DNA of 64,000 bases, taken from Blautia sp. (GTDB lineage Bacteria; Bacillota; Clostridia; Lachnospirales; Lachnospiraceae). Position numbers and translations under genes: made by a program. The DNA lies in contig JAETNR010000014.1 in assembly GCA_021772055.1 (NCBI GenBank), positions 1-64,000 of the forward strand. Direction: 5' to 3'. This document shows, in pieces, positions 37,164-46,114 of this stretch (its first letter is position 1; the number at the start of each line of letters is the position of its first letter). The notes beneath the pieces are model-generated. The model ran no database searches, was not told the origin of the DNA, and saw only the letters and a list, made by a program, of their open reading frames with translations.

Positions 37164-37841
37164 ATGGAGACAAAAGATACAACGCAATGGCTGGATACCT
37201 CCGACCCCAGGAAATTTATTGAAAATACCGCCAAATTTAATAATCTGATGATGATGTACCGATGTGCCATACGGGAAGTCCAGACTAAGCTTGAAGTCCT
37301 GAATGATGAATTCTCGGTTGAAAATAAACGTAACCCCATTTCCTTCATCAAAACAAGAGTCAAAAAACCGGAAAGCATTTACCGGAAGCTTCAAAAAACA
37401 GGGCACGCTTTCACACCAGAGAATATCAGCACACTGCTTAACGATGTTGCGGGAATCCGCGTTGTCTGCGCCTTTGTGGATGATATTTACACGATCGCCG
37501 CACTTCTGGCCGGGCAGGACGATATTACGGTTCTGAAAATAAAGGATTACATCAAAAATCCGAAACCCAACGGCTACCGCAGCTATCACATGATCGTGGA
37601 AATCCCCGTATTTTTCTCCAGCGGAAAAACGCCTATGCGGGTGGAGATCCAGATCCGCACCAACGGAATGGATTTCTGGGCAACCCTGGAGCACCAGCTC
37701 CGTTATAAAAAGGGAATTGAGGAAATGGCCGGATATGATAAAGTCAGCAGGGAGCTTTTGGAATGTGCTGCAGCGGTCATCAGTATGGATAATGAAATGC
37801 AGCGGATCAAGGACGAAATCGGAGAATTTCATGATATTTAG
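37164..37841 (+). CDS. Small alarmone synthetase (RelQ/YjbM-type ppGpp synthetase)
   Basis: A 225-residue RelA/SpoT synthetase-domain protein without the hydrolase or ACT regions. The signatures are VAGIRVVCAFVDDIY (G-loop and ATP site), KIKDYIKNPKPNGYRSYH (the Tyr-containing GTP-binding loop) and VEIQIRTNGMDFWATLEHQL (catalytic Glu). It makes (p)ppGpp from ATP and GDP/GTP in the cytoplasm under stress. The ATG at 37164 lies 13 bases after AGGAGGA; a TTG at 37140 is also in frame but would overlap the ribosome site. The unusual palindrome upstream may control its expression. Confidence 0.93.
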   Translation: METKDTTQWLDTSDPRKFIENTAKFNNLMMMYRCAIREVQTKLEVLNDEFSVENKRNPISFIKTRVKKPESIYRKLQKTGHAFTPENISTLLNDVAGIRVVCAFVDDIYTIAALLAGQDDITVLKIKDYIKNPKPNGYRSYHMIVEIPVFFSSGKTPMRVEIQIRTNGMDFWATLEHQLRYKKGIEEMAGYDKVSRELLECAAAVISMDNEMQRIKDEIGEFHDI

Positions 37842-38095
37842 CCATATACTCCTCCGTTATCCTATTTCTTTATTCATTTTTACAGAATATTTTGTTAAAA
37901 ATTTGTGCATTTTAGAATATTTAAAATTTTCCAAAAGTATGATACACTAAATACAGGTTTTATTTTAAACACTAACGAATTCTTACCAAAGATACGATAT
38001 TTAATATCCGTGCCTTACTATTTCTGTTCATCTTAAGGCGCAAACATTTCTGGAGTTTTCAAGCTCCTAACTCAAATGAAAAAAATAAAATCTAC

Positions 38096-38137
38096 AAAAA
38101 CTCCCTTTCCGGTATTGTTCCGAGAAAGGGAGTTTTT
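38096..38137. terminator. Bidirectional terminator, alarmone synthetase / corrinoid fusion
   Basis: AAAAACTCCCTTT and AAAGGGAGTTTTT form a perfect 13-bp stem with T-runs on both sides, ending the plus-strand synthetase gene and the minus-strand fusion gene. The rest of the 37842-38095 gap is AT-rich and holds no gene. Confidence 0.9.
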
Positions 38138-38147
38138 GTGTTTCGTC

Positions 38148-40976
38148 TTATCTTCCTAATTTTTCACAGAAGGTTCCTTTTACGTCGCACCAGTTTTTGT
38201 CTGCATAGTCCAGAAGATATTCTGCCTGTTCCATGGACATTTCCGGGAACAGAAGGAATAAGCTGTGAGAACCATATTTCTTTACAATACGGTCTACATT
38301 TTTGATCCAGTCTTCAAACTCACCGGAATAAACCTTTACCCAGATGGATTTGCCTGCTGCGATTGCTTTGTCGTAGATCACATCCCAATCCGGAAGGGTT
38401 CCGTCCGGACCTGCATCGCCGCTTGTCCACTGAAGTGCATCAATTCCCTCAATTTCCATCAAAGCATCCATATGCTTAATGGCAGCCGGTCCGTCCAGAT
38501 GATAAAGGACATGGTCTGCTTTTTCAGACTGTGCACGCAGGGACGGCTGAATGTACTGCCGGAAATCCTCCGGTGACATCATGGCAGAGAAGTCACACTG
38601 AAGCTTCACGGTTTTTCCGGGTCCCCAGATCTGGAATACGGTGTAGGCATTTCCGCCATCCTCGTCCTTGATGATATCATAAAAACGATCATAGTATTCA
38701 TAGTACAGGTCTGTTACTTCCTGTATACGTTCCCCTACCATCTCGCCTTCATCCAGAAGGTCAAACAAAACATCCTGGGCTCCCCGAAGAGAAGCAAGCA
38801 CGTCAATGTTCTCCATCAGGTCAGGCATATCTACATAGAAGTCATTTCCTGCCAGCTCGCGGCAGTCTTTTGCAAGCTGAATATGTTTTTTGAACCATTT
38901 ATTCTCAGGGTCAAAAGTAAGCTTCGGTACGCCTTCCCATGTATCCAGACATTTATTGAACCAAACAGTATCTTCCTTAAATCCAATTTCTGAGCCAAGG
39001 TATGCTGCAAGGGATCCCGGTCCAAAGTCAATGTTCAGGTTCGGGAAGCTTTCCCCCAGGAAATAGTGGGTATCGCAGAAGTAACGGTAACGTTCTACGA
39101 TTCTCTCTGCATTCTGGTATTTGTCCTCCATGTCTGTCCATCTCAGTTCTTCAGGCAGATTGTAATATTTTCCCTGGCAGATCTGGTCAAGGTATCCGCC
39201 TTCTACAGGAGCTCCGTCAGAGTACTGTTCTACCTCCGGCTTTCTGGCAATTACGCACATCAGAGGACGTCCTGTATTCTCATGATTCCAGTAGTTTTTG
39301 AATTTTTCCTTTGTCCCTTCCCAGTCTGCTTTATAGCCTTCTCCAGGGCCTGGCAGATGAACGGATTTTACAGGGCCGTTTACTTTAAAGGTTTTCTTTT
39401 CCCCTTTTGCTTCCGATGCGGTTTCCGTTTTTGTTTCTTCCGAAACTGCTTCCTGGCATTTCGGCTTTTCCGGTTCATCAAACTCTCCTGCTGCAGCTCT
39501 GGCGCAAAAGCCGGACTGGGCATACTTTCTTGCCTGTTCTGCTGCAGATGCGGCATCCTCTGTATAGGAGTCTGCACCGATCTCGTCTGCAAATTCCTGG
39601 GAAATCGGAGCACCGCCCACCATGATTTTAATTCTTCTGCGGAACGGCTGTTTCAGAAGCGCTGCCACGGTATTCCTCAGAGACGGCATGGTGGTTGTCA
39701 AAAGAGCGGAAAGTCCCACGATCGTCGCTTCTTTATGCTCTTCAACGGTCTTGATAAAGGTTTCTATCGGAACGTCAACTCCAAGGTCAATAACGTTGAA
39801 TCCTGCGCTTTCAAACATCATGCCTACCAGGTTTTTCCCGATGTCATGAAGGTCTCCTGCTACAGTTCCAAGAATGATGGTTCCTGCGCTGCCTGCCTCT
39901 CCTGTTGCAAGACATGGTTTCAGCACCTCCACACCTGCCTTCATGGCACGTGCTGCTGCCAGCATCTGGGGTACAAAAATAATCTCTTTTTTGAAGTTCT
40001 CCCCAACAACAGCCATAGCAGCAATCATACCGTCGTTGAGGATTGCTGTCGGGTCGCATCCTGCATCAATGGCTTCCTGCACACATTTGCCGATTTCTTT
40101 GTTCTTTCCGTTCTGGGTAGCCTTGAATACGGCCTGCATCTTTTCGTCCACAGGACTTAATGGAGCAGTTTCTTCCCCTTGCGATTCGTCGGCTTTTTCT
40201 GTAAATGCATCAATATATTTCAGGCAGAATTCATCTCTTTCCAGAAGAGCATTGGTCGCGTAGATCATACCGATCATGTTTTTGTTGGTAGGATCTACAA
40301 TAGCACTGTCCATACCTGCGTTCATGGCCAGTACCATAAATGCCTGGTTCACATTTTTTCTTGCCGGAAGGCCGAAGGAAATGTTGGAAAGTCCGCTGGT
40401 AATGTGGATATCCGGATATTCTGCCTTGATCCTGCGGCAGCAGTCTGCAAATACGGTCAGTGCGCTCTGGTCTGTGGACAGGGTCACTACCAGGGGATCG
40501 ATATGTAATCTGCTTGGTGCAATATTGTATTCTTTCGCCTTTTCCATAATTCCGTGGAATACTTTCATACGGCGTTCAACAGAATCCGGAATTCCGTCAT
40601 TGTCGCAGAGAAGTGCCACACATTCCCAGTCCGTGTCTGCGATCACAGGGAAAATGGTATCAATTTTGTCTCCCTCCAGGGAAACGGAGTTGATAAGTCC
40701 CGGGCGTTTGCAGAACGGAATCGCTGCAACACAGGATCTCGCACTTGGGCTGTCTACACAAATCGGGGTATCCGTTACTTCCTGTACAAGATCGATCATC
40801 CATTTCAGGGTTTCGACTTCTGTATCCTCTTCTACAGATGCACATACATCCAAAAATGTAGCACCTGCTTCTGCCTGTTTTCTTGCTCTTTCTTTGATAA
40901 GCTCCGCATCCTTCCGGGCAATTGCCTGCGCTACTGACGGAATGGAACCATTCAGCTTCTCACCGATGATTATCAT
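38148..40976 (-). CDS. Three-domain corrinoid methyltransferase fusion (methyl-THF MT + B12 protein + URO-D-type MT)
   Basis: A 942-residue soluble fusion. Residues 1-260 match the pterin-binding methyl-tetrahydrofolate:corrinoid methyltransferases (FLDVCASVEEDTEVETLKWM, HITSGLSNISFGLPARKNVN, PTNKNMIGMIYATNAL). Residues ~275-490 are a corrinoid domain, with a helical cap and the base-off B12 motif D375-x-H377-x-x-G380 (GDLHDIGKN). Residues ~490-545 are an Ala/Glu/Lys linker. Residues ~550-942 belong to the URO-D-like methyltransferases. In this last domain the H-x-C zinc motif of MtaA-type enzymes is replaced by HLDG (826-829). The protein could demethylate a substrate onto cobalt and then hand the methyl to THF within one chain. 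RBS GGAGGA is perfect. The gene follows an AraC regulator on the same strand. Confidence 0.9.
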   Translation of the reverse strand: MIIIGEKLNGSIPSVAQAIARKDAELIKERARKQAEAGATFLDVCASVEEDTEVETLKWMIDLVQEVTDTPICVDSPSARSCVAAIPFCKRPGLINSVSLEGDKIDTIFPVIADTDWECVALLCDNDGIPDSVERRMKVFHGIMEKAKEYNIAPSRLHIDPLVVTLSTDQSALTVFADCCRRIKAEYPDIHITSGLSNISFGLPARKNVNQAFMVLAMNAGMDSAIVDPTNKNMIGMIYATNALLERDEFCLKYIDAFTEKADESQGEETAPLSPVDEKMQAVFKATQNGKNKEIGKCVQEAIDAGCDPTAILNDGMIAAMAVVGENFKKEIIFVPQMLAAARAMKAGVEVLKPCLATGEAGSAGTIILGTVAGDLHDIGKNLVGMMFESAGFNVIDLGVDVPIETFIKTVEEHKEATIVGLSALLTTTMPSLRNTVAALLKQPFRRRIKIMVGGAPISQEFADEIGADSYTEDAASAAEQARKYAQSGFCARAAAGEFDEPEKPKCQEAVSEETKTETASEAKGEKKTFKVNGPVKSVHLPGPGEGYKADWEGTKEKFKNYWNHENTGRPLMCVIARKPEVEQYSDGAPVEGGYLDQICQGKYYNLPEELRWTDMEDKYQNAERIVERYRYFCDTHYFLGESFPNLNIDFGPGSLAAYLGSEIGFKEDTVWFNKCLDTWEGVPKLTFDPENKWFKKHIQLAKDCRELAGNDFYVDMPDLMENIDVLASLRGAQDVLFDLLDEGEMVGERIQEVTDLYYEYYDRFYDIIKDEDGGNAYTVFQIWGPGKTVKLQCDFSAMMSPEDFRQYIQPSLRAQSEKADHVLYHLDGPAAIKHMDALMEIEGIDALQWTSGDAGPDGTLPDWDVIYDKAIAAGKSIWVKVYSGEFEDWIKNVDRIVKKYGSHSLFLLFPEMSMEQAEYLLDYADKNWCDVKGTFCEKLGR

Positions 40977-41139
40977 GGCATTTTCCTCCTTGACTTAAGC
41001 TAATCTTCTTTTTTCCTGCCGGAAACTCTCCGCTGTTCCTGCAGGAATCAGCTTCTGTTAGTATTTTAGCGGAAAACAGACGGAATCTGCATCTGTTATC
41101 TTGGGCAGTTTATGTATTATTTTACGAATTCCCTTATTC

Positions 41140-42123
41140 TTATAAATGCACCTGGGTTTCGTCATTATTCTTTAAGCGGAATACCCGGGGGGTCATGTGG
41201 TAGCGCTCTTTGAAAACACGATGAAAATAGCTGTTGTTCTCATATCCTACTGCGGCAATGATATCATTAATGGGCAGATTTGTATCGCACATCAGCTCTA
41301 CGGCCTTGCTCAGGCGTTTCCGCTGTAAAAGCTCCTTAAAATTAAAGCCTGTGGACTTTTTGATCATCTTGCTCAGCATGTGCATAGGAAGATGCAGCTT
41401 GTCGCAAAGTTCTGTAAGAGTGGCTGTTCTGTACTGCTGCTCTATGTAGTCCAGGGTCGTCATGGTGATCATATTTTCATACTGGTTCGGAAGACGCATT
41501 TCCACATACTGTACAGAGTCCAGAAGATAAAGGAAGATCAGTCCCATTGTAGTCTGGTTAATCCGGCTCTGATCCCCTTTCCCTGTGACAAGGGAATAGA
41601 TGATGTTCTCCAGAAGATTCTGAATCTGAAGAACCTCTGCCACCTTAAAATAGAGATATTCTCCCCGCTCTTCATCCTGGCGCAGCACATTTACCAGAAA
41701 ATCCGCAAGCACATTATTGCTTCCTGCCATGGAATACGCCACATCGAAAAATTCCGGCAGAACCATGAAATTAATGGCAATATCGTTTTCTCCTGCCGGA
41801 AGGATCTCATGGGTGGTAAACTGGTTCAGGAACAAAAGTTCCCCTTTTCCCACGGCCACCTGCTTCCCGTCTATGATATTCGTCAGCCGCCCCTCACAAA
41901 CATAGAGGACTTCAATAAAATTATGCCTGTGAGGAGGAAAATGCACAAACCTAGTATGGGTCCGCACTGCGATCAGCTTGCCTTCCTCCAGCATTTTCCT
42001 GCTGTCCACAGTAAAGTCCTTTCCGGAGGTGTATAGGTCTTTATCCACCTCCGCAACCCCATCCAGAATCTTCTGCTCCTCTTCTGAAATTTTCCTCAGC
42101 CGCTCCAGTAAATCCTGCTGCAT
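41140..42123 (-). CDS. AraC-family regulator with cupin sensor
   Basis: A 327-residue regulator: an N-terminal helical lead, a cupin-type sensor (about 60-140: FVHFPPHRHNFIEVLYVCEG, GKGELLFLNQFTTHEI) and a C-terminal AraC domain (TATLTELCDKLHLPMHMLSK, INDIIAAVGYENNSYFHRVF). Such proteins commonly activate sugar operons. The gene lies between the rhamnose importer and the corrinoid fusion, on the same strand as both, so either could be its target. The sugar is unproven. No start ambiguity: MQQDLLERL. Confidence 0.92.
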   Translation of the reverse strand: MQQDLLERLRKISEEEQKILDGVAEVDKDLYTSGKDFTVDSRKMLEEGKLIAVRTHTRFVHFPPHRHNFIEVLYVCEGRLTNIIDGKQVAVGKGELLFLNQFTTHEILPAGENDIAINFMVLPEFFDVAYSMAGSNNVLADFLVNVLRQDEERGEYLYFKVAEVLQIQNLLENIIYSLVTGKGDQSRINQTTMGLIFLYLLDSVQYVEMRLPNQYENMITMTTLDYIEQQYRTATLTELCDKLHLPMHMLSKMIKKSTGFNFKELLQRKRLSKAVELMCDTNLPINDIIAAVGYENNSYFHRVFKERYHMTPRVFRLKNNDETQVHL

Positions 42124-42212
42124 ATGCTCATCACTGCCTTACTCTCTTACTTTTTTATCCTATTCTCATTATACCTTTTCTCCCTGAAAGATGTCTACGA
42201 AAAATTATTGGT

Positions 42213-42642
42213 TTAAACATAATGATACTTTTTCCTGTTCCCCCACAAAAACAAACCGGTAAAGAGCAAGGCAAGGAGCTCTGCTGCTACGATTGCCAGC
42301 CAGATTCCATCGATTCCCAGGAAAATGGGCAGGATCAGCACCACTGCAACCTGAAAGAGGAACGTTCTTAAAAAGGAAATTGCAGCGGACACGGCTCCGT
42401 TTCCAAGAGCTGTAAAGAAAGAGGATGCCCACACATTAACTCCCATGATCACAAAGGCAAGGGCATACAGCCGAAAGCCCCGGCAGGTCATGGGCCGCAA
42501 AGGGTGTTTTCCCTACATAGTTGGAAACAAAAAATCCATCCACAATGCTGTACAGGGACGTACAGATCATCATCAATACGGGGGAAATCACAAATCGCAG
42601 CAATCGTTTGCAAGTAAAATGATCAGACAACTGTATTCTCAT
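42213..42642 (-). pseudogene. MATE-family efflux gene with large internal deletion
   Basis: An N-terminal frame (42436-42642) starts MRIQLSDHFTCKRLLRFVIS and reaches FVSNYVGKTPFAA, the start of a MATE pump. A second frame (42213-42500) gives the last two to three membrane segments (LYALAFVIMGVNVWASSFFT, LILPIFLGIDGIWLAIVAAE) and the stop. The centre of the ~450-residue protein, about 300 residues, is missing, and the join shifts frame at CHDLPGL/RPMTCRG. The regulated leader in front of it survives intact. Confidence 0.85.
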
Positions 42643-42673
42643 ATACTTGCAGCTCCTTTCTTCTCAAATGTGC

Positions 42674-42822
42674 AAAAAAATACGCCCTGGTTAAATATCT
42701 AACCGGGCGCACCCGACATCTTCTCCGACTTACTGGCTGCGGCCAAAAGTCCTCCGATGACGTCATCTATACAGTTCTTTTTCAATATTATCCATTGTAA
42801 GCTGTAGGACATCAATTGTCAA
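42674..42822 (-). promoter_or_regulatory. Promoter and terminator-bearing leader of the dead MATE gene
   Basis: On the minus strand TTGACA (42817-42822), a 17-base spacer and TACAAT (42794-42799) form the promoter. A leader of about 90 bases then ends in a terminator (CGCCCGGTTA / TAACCAGGGCG, then T7 at 42674-42680) before the MATE start. A premature terminator in a leader means regulated read-through: a riboswitch, attenuator or antiterminator. The leader contains GATGACGTCATC and CGGGTGCGCCCG, which can form alternative stems. I cannot assign it to a known riboswitch class. Confidence 0.65.
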
Positions 42823-42886
42823 CATCTTTTTCACCATGGCATATATCCCGCTTTCTCTGGTTTTATAATAAGATATACTTTTAGGC

Positions 42887-42974
42887 AAAAAAATGGCGGG
42901 TGTCTTACCCGCCGTTTGATGGACCCGGGTCTTTCGACCGGCCCAAATTTTTGGACGGGGCATACGCCCCGTCC
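42887..42974 (-). terminator. Three-hairpin 3' end of the rhamnose importer transcript
   Basis: After the stop at 43017 come three successive hairpins: GGACGGGGC/GCCCCGTCC (42953-42974), a GAAA-loop hairpin (GGCCGGTC/GACCCGGG type, 42921-42943), and the terminator proper GGCGGGT/ACCCGCC followed by T7 (42887-42913). One hairpin would be enough to terminate; the extra two may protect the 3' end or form a small RNA. Confidence 0.8.
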
Positions 42975-43016
42975 ACATGAAGGATTATCATATTCAGTAA
43001 TGCAAAATCTCAAATC

Positions 43017-44039
43017 TTAGTACAGTTTTGCCATTTCTTCGATGTTATCGGAGTTGAACTGCAGAGGCAGGCCAAGAACGATTTCTGTACCGCCGTCATC
43101 AGCTGTTGTGATGGTGTAGTCGCCAAGGTCACCGGCTGTGAAGGTTTCATCCAGAGCACCTGTGATTTCTTCGTTAGCAAGTGCAATTGTTGCATATGCG
43201 CTGAGTTTTCCAAGGCCCTGCATATCCCACAGATAGAAGTATGGGCAGGAATGTGCATCGTCAGCACCTGTGTACTCGATCATTTCGGATGGAAGTCCAA
43301 GACCTGTCAGTTTGCAGGTGGATTCATTATCCTGAAGATATTTCGCTGCTGCTGCGATACCAACAGTGGTAGGAGCACAGATTACTTTCAGATCCGGATA
43401 GTTCTCAAGAAGAGCGGAGGTCTGGTCTGTGGATTTCTGCGGTTCGTCATCACCGTAAGCAACTTCTACCAGTTCCAGTTTGCTGTATTTCTCATCGCTT
43501 TCCATAATGGATTTCATAGCATCAATCCATGCGTTCTGGTTTGCTGCCTGAGAGGTAGCGGAAAGGATTGCCCACTGGCCTTCTCCGCCGGAGATATCCA
43601 GAACTGCATCCATAAGAGCCTGTCCTACAGCAACTGTACCAGCCTGGTTTACAAATACCTGACGGCTGTCAGAGTTCGGGGCAGAGTCAAAGGAAGCTAC
43701 TTTGATTCCTGCGTCCATAGCTTCTTCCAATTTTGCCTGAAGAGCGTTTACGTCGTTTGCAGAGATGCAGATTGCATCGTAGTCCTGAGAAATCAGGTTG
43801 TCAAGAACTTTGATCTGTGCATCAGCAGTAGCTGCTTCCGGGTAAACTACGTCAATTGTTCCGCCTTCTGCTTCAACCGTTTCTTTGTAGGAAGCTGCTG
43901 CGATCTCGAAGAATGCATTACCGGCAGATTTTCCAACCAGAGCGACTTTCTTTCCGTCTGCTACGCCAGCGAATACCGGGCAAGCTGCTCCAACGATCAT
44001 TGTTCCACAGAGAACTGCGCTAACTAATTTTTTGTTCAT
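43017..44039 (-). CDS. rhaS: Rhamnose ABC importer, substrate-binding protein (RhaS-like)
   Basis: A 340-residue pentose/hexose-type binding protein closely resembling rhamnose-binding RhaS by block order (LISQDYDAICISANDVNALQ, KVASFDSAPNSDSRQVFVNQ, AILSATSQAANQNAWIDAMK, CAPTTVGIAAAAKYL, TGLGLPSEM). The signal peptide is MNKKLVSAVLCGTMIVGAAC with cleavage near VFA/G; a clear lipobox is missing. It delivers sugar to the two permeases encoded directly upstream, and completes a four-gene RhaSPQT-type unit. This is recognition from memory of the family, not a search. Confidence 0.82.
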   Translation of the reverse strand: MNKKLVSAVLCGTMIVGAACPVFAGVADGKKVALVGKSAGNAFFEIAAASYKETVEAEGGTIDVVYPEAATADAQIKVLDNLISQDYDAICISANDVNALQAKLEEAMDAGIKVASFDSAPNSDSRQVFVNQAGTVAVGQALMDAVLDISGGEGQWAILSATSQAANQNAWIDAMKSIMESDEKYSKLELVEVAYGDDEPQKSTDQTSALLENYPDLKVICAPTTVGIAAAAKYLQDNESTCKLTGLGLPSEMIEYTGADDAHSCPYFYLWDMQGLGKLSAYATIALANEEITGALDETFTAGDLGDYTITTADDGGTEIVLGLPLQFNSDNIEEMAKLY

Positions 44040-44120
44040 GATTTTTCCTCCCTAGGATATAGTTTTTATTTTGCAACTGCCTTCCTGCACAGAAAGGCAG
44101 CTAACAACATGGTGAATAGA

Positions 44121-45119
44121 TTATTTTGTTACTGCTCTCTTAACCTGGCCGATGATGTTCGGCAGAGCAACTGCTCCAATCAGCAGGAGCCCCAGGATCA
44201 AAAGGATTACCTGTGCATGTACGTTTCTCTGGCCAAGACCTACCCGCAGGCATACAATGATAAATGCGGAAATAACGCCGCCTGCCAGGTTTCCTTTTCC
44301 ACCGGTGGATGAAATGCCGCCGAATACAGCCATAGCAATGGCATCCATTTCAAAACCGTTGCCGGTTGTGGTATTTGCACCGTAAGAAACAGACACGATA
44401 AACAAAGCACAAAGTCCGGAAACAGTTCCCATGACTGTGTAAATGATGAAACGAATCTTCTGTACATGAATTCCTGAATAGTATGCTGTCAGACGGTTCG
44501 TTCCGATTGCATAAACCCGGCGTCCGAAGGTGCTCTTTCCAAGAATCACTGCAAAAATCACTGCCAGAATCAGTACCAGGAACAGGATATACGGTACGCT
44601 TCCTACTTTTCCTGCAAGAAGACGGAAACCATCGGTATTGCTTGCGGAAATACTTCCGCCGCTTCCCAGTACGATCTCCGCAATGCCGCGGAAGATGATC
44701 TGTGTTGCCAATGTGACGATCATCGGAGGAAGCTCTTCAAATCTTGTAAGGATGAACCCATTTACTGCGCCGCAGAGTGTTCCTACCACCAATGCGGTAA
44801 TGACCACCAAAATAAACGAAGCACCTGTGTTACAGACAATACAGCTCATGGTTGCACAAAGGCAGACAATGGAGCCTACAGAGATATCGATCTCACCTAA
44901 AACCAGGATGTATGCCATGGGAAGCATAAGGAATACTTCTGCCAGGTAAACCGGCATCTGACGGAGCAGATTCTTCAGGTTATAAAACTCAGAAAACCAT
45001 GCGCAGAAAATATTTACTAAGATAAATACGATAACCAGAATGCCTTCCCAGCTGAAAAGCATTTTCTTTATCGGATTTTCCGGCACGTTGTTGATACTTC
45101 TTCCAGATTTTCCGGCCAT
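44121..45119 (-). CDS. rhaQ: Rhamnose ABC importer, permease (RhaQ-like)
   Basis: A 332-residue RbsC-type permease with eight or more hydrophobic segments and the family motif GEIDISVGSIVCL near residue 80, plus the late loop AVFGGISSTGGKGNLAGGV. It is one of two non-identical permeases in the unit, as in rhamnose importers rather than ribose importers. Two bases separate it from the sister permease gene. P/Q assignment is arbitrary. Confidence 0.85.
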   Translation of the reverse strand: MAGKSGRSINNVPENPIKKMLFSWEGILVIVFILVNIFCAWFSEFYNLKNLLRQMPVYLAEVFLMLPMAYILVLGEIDISVGSIVCLCATMSCIVCNTGASFILVVITALVVGTLCGAVNGFILTRFEELPPMIVTLATQIIFRGIAEIVLGSGGSISASNTDGFRLLAGKVGSVPYILFLVLILAVIFAVILGKSTFGRRVYAIGTNRLTAYYSGIHVQKIRFIIYTVMGTVSGLCALFIVSVSYGANTTTGNGFEMDAIAMAVFGGISSTGGKGNLAGGVISAFIIVCLRVGLGQRNVHAQVILLILGLLLIGAVALPNIIGQVKRAVTK

Positions 45120-45121
45120 GA

Positions 45122-46114
45122 TTACATCTCCCTTCCTTTTAATGCACTTCTGTCAGCAACCCGCTGAAGAACAACGTTGGCTACAACAACCACAAGGATC
45201 AAAACACCTTTGATCGTATTCTGGGCTAATGGATCAATGCCTACCAGTGGAAGCGCCTTAGCAATCGTAGCCAGGATCAGGGAACCAAGCAGTGCGCCAA
45301 GTACAGTACCTCTTCCGCCGCTCATGCTGACACCGCCGATTACGCAAGCTGCAATAACATCCATTTCACCGCCCTGCTGCATATCCGGCATGGCTGATGC
45401 ATAAACAGAAACCTGAAGTGCACCGCCAAGACCGGCGAGGAATCCCATGATCATATATACAAGCAATTTAATATTTTTCACATTAATACCGGAAACTTCT
45501 GCTGCATTGGCATTACTTCCTACTGCGTAGATTTTCCGTCCTGTTCTTGTCCACTTCATAAAGAAGAAGAAAATCACATAACAGAGGATAATCACCCAGA
45601 TTACATAGCTTATTCCGAGAATTTTCGTTGTTGCAAAATTTTTGAAGCTTCCCAGTGCAGCAGCACTTGCCCACTCACCACCATTGGAAATCAGATAACC
45701 CATGGCGCGGAACACGTACATAAAGCCCATGGTTGCAATGATGGGAGGCACATCTGCTCTTGAAATAACAAGTCCTACTACCAGACCGCATGCAGTACCG
45801 ATGGCAAGGGCGATGATGAATGCCACTGCCGTATTGGAAATATGTCCATATTTCAGCAGCATACCGATCGACATACCGGAAAGAGCCAGGGTAGACATGA
45901 TAGAAATATCAATGCCCCCTACCAGCATCACGCACAGCATACCAAGGGACATTACCATGGTGACTGCATTGTTTTTCAACATATCCATGATAGACTTCGC
46001 TGTAAGGAAGGACGGGCTGATCGCGGAAACAACTGCAAACAGAAGAATCAGGATCACTGCAAGCAGCGCCTCACGGGAGCCTGTAATTTTTTTCACGATT
46101 GATTTCTTTTCCAT
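45122..46114 (-). CDS. rhaP: Rhamnose ABC importer, permease (RhaP-like)
   Basis: A 330-residue RbsC-type permease with the GGIDISIMSTLAL motif and the loop CVIGGVSMSGGRGTVLGAL. It follows the ATPase gene with a one-base stop/start overlap (TAATG) and precedes its sister permease by 2 bases, so the two permeases are made together. Two permeases, one ATPase and one RhaS-like protein make this a complete rhamnose-type importer. P/Q assignment is arbitrary. Confidence 0.85.
   Translation of the reverse strand: MEKKSIVKKITGSREALLAVILILLFAVVSAISPSFLTAKSIMDMLKNNAVTMVMSLGMLCVMLVGGIDISIMSTLALSGMSIGMLLKYGHISNTAVAFIIALAIGTACGLVVGLVISRADVPPIIATMGFMYVFRAMGYLISNGGEWASAAALGSFKNFATTKILGISYVIWVIILCYVIFFFFMKWTRTGRKIYAVGSNANAAEVSGINVKNIKLLVYMIMGFLAGLGGALQVSVYASAMPDMQQGGEMDVIAACVIGGVSMSGGRGTVLGALLGSLILATIAKALPLVGIDPLAQNTIKGVLILVVVVANVVLQRVADRSALKGREM

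Noticed and set aside
37063-37248. 61-codon frame reading through the palindrome
   Set aside because: It owes its openness to the GC palindrome and overlaps the alarmone synthetase in another frame without a ribosome site.
39066-40160. 364-codon open frame antisense to the corrinoid fusion
   Set aside because: Cys/Phe/His-rich composition and no start signals; the minus-strand gene is certain.
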